Assembly (NCBI GenBank): GCA_001774245.1
Contig: MEZF01000069.1
Coordinates: 5,595 to 10,646 of the forward strand
DNA from: Candidatus Bathyarchaeota archaeon RBG_13_52_12
Lineage (GTDB): Archaea; Thermoproteota; Bathyarchaeia; TCS64
Direction: 5' to 3'
Length of the DNA: 5,052 bases
Numbering within the stretch: the first letter of the stretch is position 1; the number at the start of each line of letters is the position of its first letter. This document shows, piece after piece, positions 4,510 through 5,052 of the stretch. The notes under the pieces are model-generated. The model was not told where the DNA came from. It saw nothing but the letters and a program-made list of their open reading frames with translations, and ran no database searches. The translations under genes and the position numbers were made by a program.

Positions 4510-5052
4510 CTACACGCGGGTGAGCCATATTAGGGTGTCACCCTCATTGACGCTGAAGTGGGTGCGTAGGAAGGTGACTGTACCGTCGTAGGGTGCCTTC
4601 ACCTCCTGCAGGTTCTCGCCGATGAGGCTGGATACGTTGCCGAGGAGCTGCCCACCCTTTACCTTCCTACCGACGTCCACGAGCTTCCTCCAGGCTCCGC
4701 CGTGTGTGGCGTAAAGGCGGCGAGACTCGGGATCTACAGGGACTTTCCTGACCGTGGGGTCTCCGGGAAGTATACCGAGGTGACGCATGAGGTTGTAGAC
4801 CCCCTTTGCGAACCACCAGGCGTCCTTTTCCCTGACGGGGTAGGGGGCGCCAGCCTCAGTCATCACACATGGCACACCGAGCCTCGGGACGACTTCGCCT
4901 GTGTTACCGGCGACCGCCGCAGTCTCCACGTAGTCAATGTCCCAGCAACCAGCCATCTCAAGCATTCTGCCACGGAGCGTCTCGTCTGGGGTCTTGAAGA
5001 TGAAGACGCTCCTAGTCGCGTCCTCGCCTAGATCGACTGAATGAGCGTCGAC
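4510..5052 (-). CDS. Succinylglutamate desuccinylase/aspartoacylase-family zinc hydrolase, C-terminal part (5' end beyond window)
   Basis: The frame is open from the right edge to TAG at 4510-4512, giving the last 180 residues; an ATG at 4965 is internal. The visible part starts VDAH, matching the D-x-H motif whose His is the third zinc ligand. VPCVMTEAGAPYPV (60-73) carries the conserved catalytic-type Glu66. The last 60 residues (GGAWRKLVDVGRKVKGGQLL, then EVKAPYDGTV and LRTHFSVNEGDTLIWL) are the small beta-barrel, lipoyl-like domain that ends COG3608-type members. The family (AstE/AspA, carboxypeptidase-like fold) removes acyl groups from N-acylated amino acids or related amides. The substrate of this archaeal branch is not established. 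The N-terminal H-x-x-E zinc motif lies outside the window. It is on the same strand as pgk, 191 bp upstream of it. Confidence 0.92.
   Translation of the reverse strand, partial: VDAHSVDLGEDATRSVFIFKTPDETLRGRMLEMAGCWDIDYVETAAVAGNTGEVVPRLGVPCVMTEAGAPYPVREKDAWWFAKGVYNLMRHLGILPGDPTVRKVPVDPESRRLYATHGGAWRKLVDVGRKVKGGQLLGNVSSLIGENLQEVKAPYDGTVTFLRTHFSVNEGDTLIWLTRV

Overview
The window looks archaeal. Phosphoglycerate kinase has the archaeal form of the family. Several starts are preceded by A/T-rich TATA-box-like elements about 25-30 bp upstream, and two genes have Shine-Dalgarno motifs. A DUF3795-type Cys-rich protein sits between single tRNA genes. The finer lineage cannot be settled from the sequence alone. 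An uncultured Thermoproteota/Bathyarchaeia-like archaeon is a guess. Base composition is moderate to slightly GC-rich, so an extreme lifestyle is not obvious.

Layout from left to right. (1) 1-1150, minus strand: a nearly complete Gfo/Idh/MocA-family NAD(P)-dependent oxidoreductase whose C-terminus runs off the left edge. (2) 1160-1246, minus: a possible 28-residue ORF whose ATG overlaps the stop of the next gene upstream (ATGA). (3) 1243-1731, minus: an unrecognised Trp-rich protein of 162 aa. (4) 1798-1873, minus: tRNA-Cys(GCA) with encoded CCA. (5) 1923-2258, minus: a DUF3795-like protein with ten cysteines. (6) 2331-2409, minus: tRNA-Pro(UGG) with encoded CCA. (7) 2592-3101, plus: the only plus-strand gene, an unrecognised 169-aa protein with a probable helix-turn-helix. 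(8) 3098-4318, minus: complete archaeal pgk, convergent with the previous gene; the two stop codons share one CTAG. (9) 4510-5052, minus: the C-terminal 180 residues of a succinylglutamate desuccinylase/aspartoacylase (AstE/AspA-like) zinc hydrolase, entering from the right edge.

The genes do not form one pathway. Pgk is central glycolysis/gluconeogenesis. The AstE-like hydrolase and the Gfo/Idh/MocA enzyme are peripheral metabolism with unknown substrates. The tRNAs and DUF3795 gene each appear to have their own promoter. The Trp-rich gene, the small ORF and the oxidoreductase are tightly spaced on one strand and may be co-transcribed. No mobile element, CRISPR array or defence system is visible. 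The least explained items are the plus-strand HTH-like protein, the Trp-rich protein with the small coupled ORF, the palindromic repeats upstream of pgk, and a T-arm-like palindrome just upstream of tRNA-Pro.
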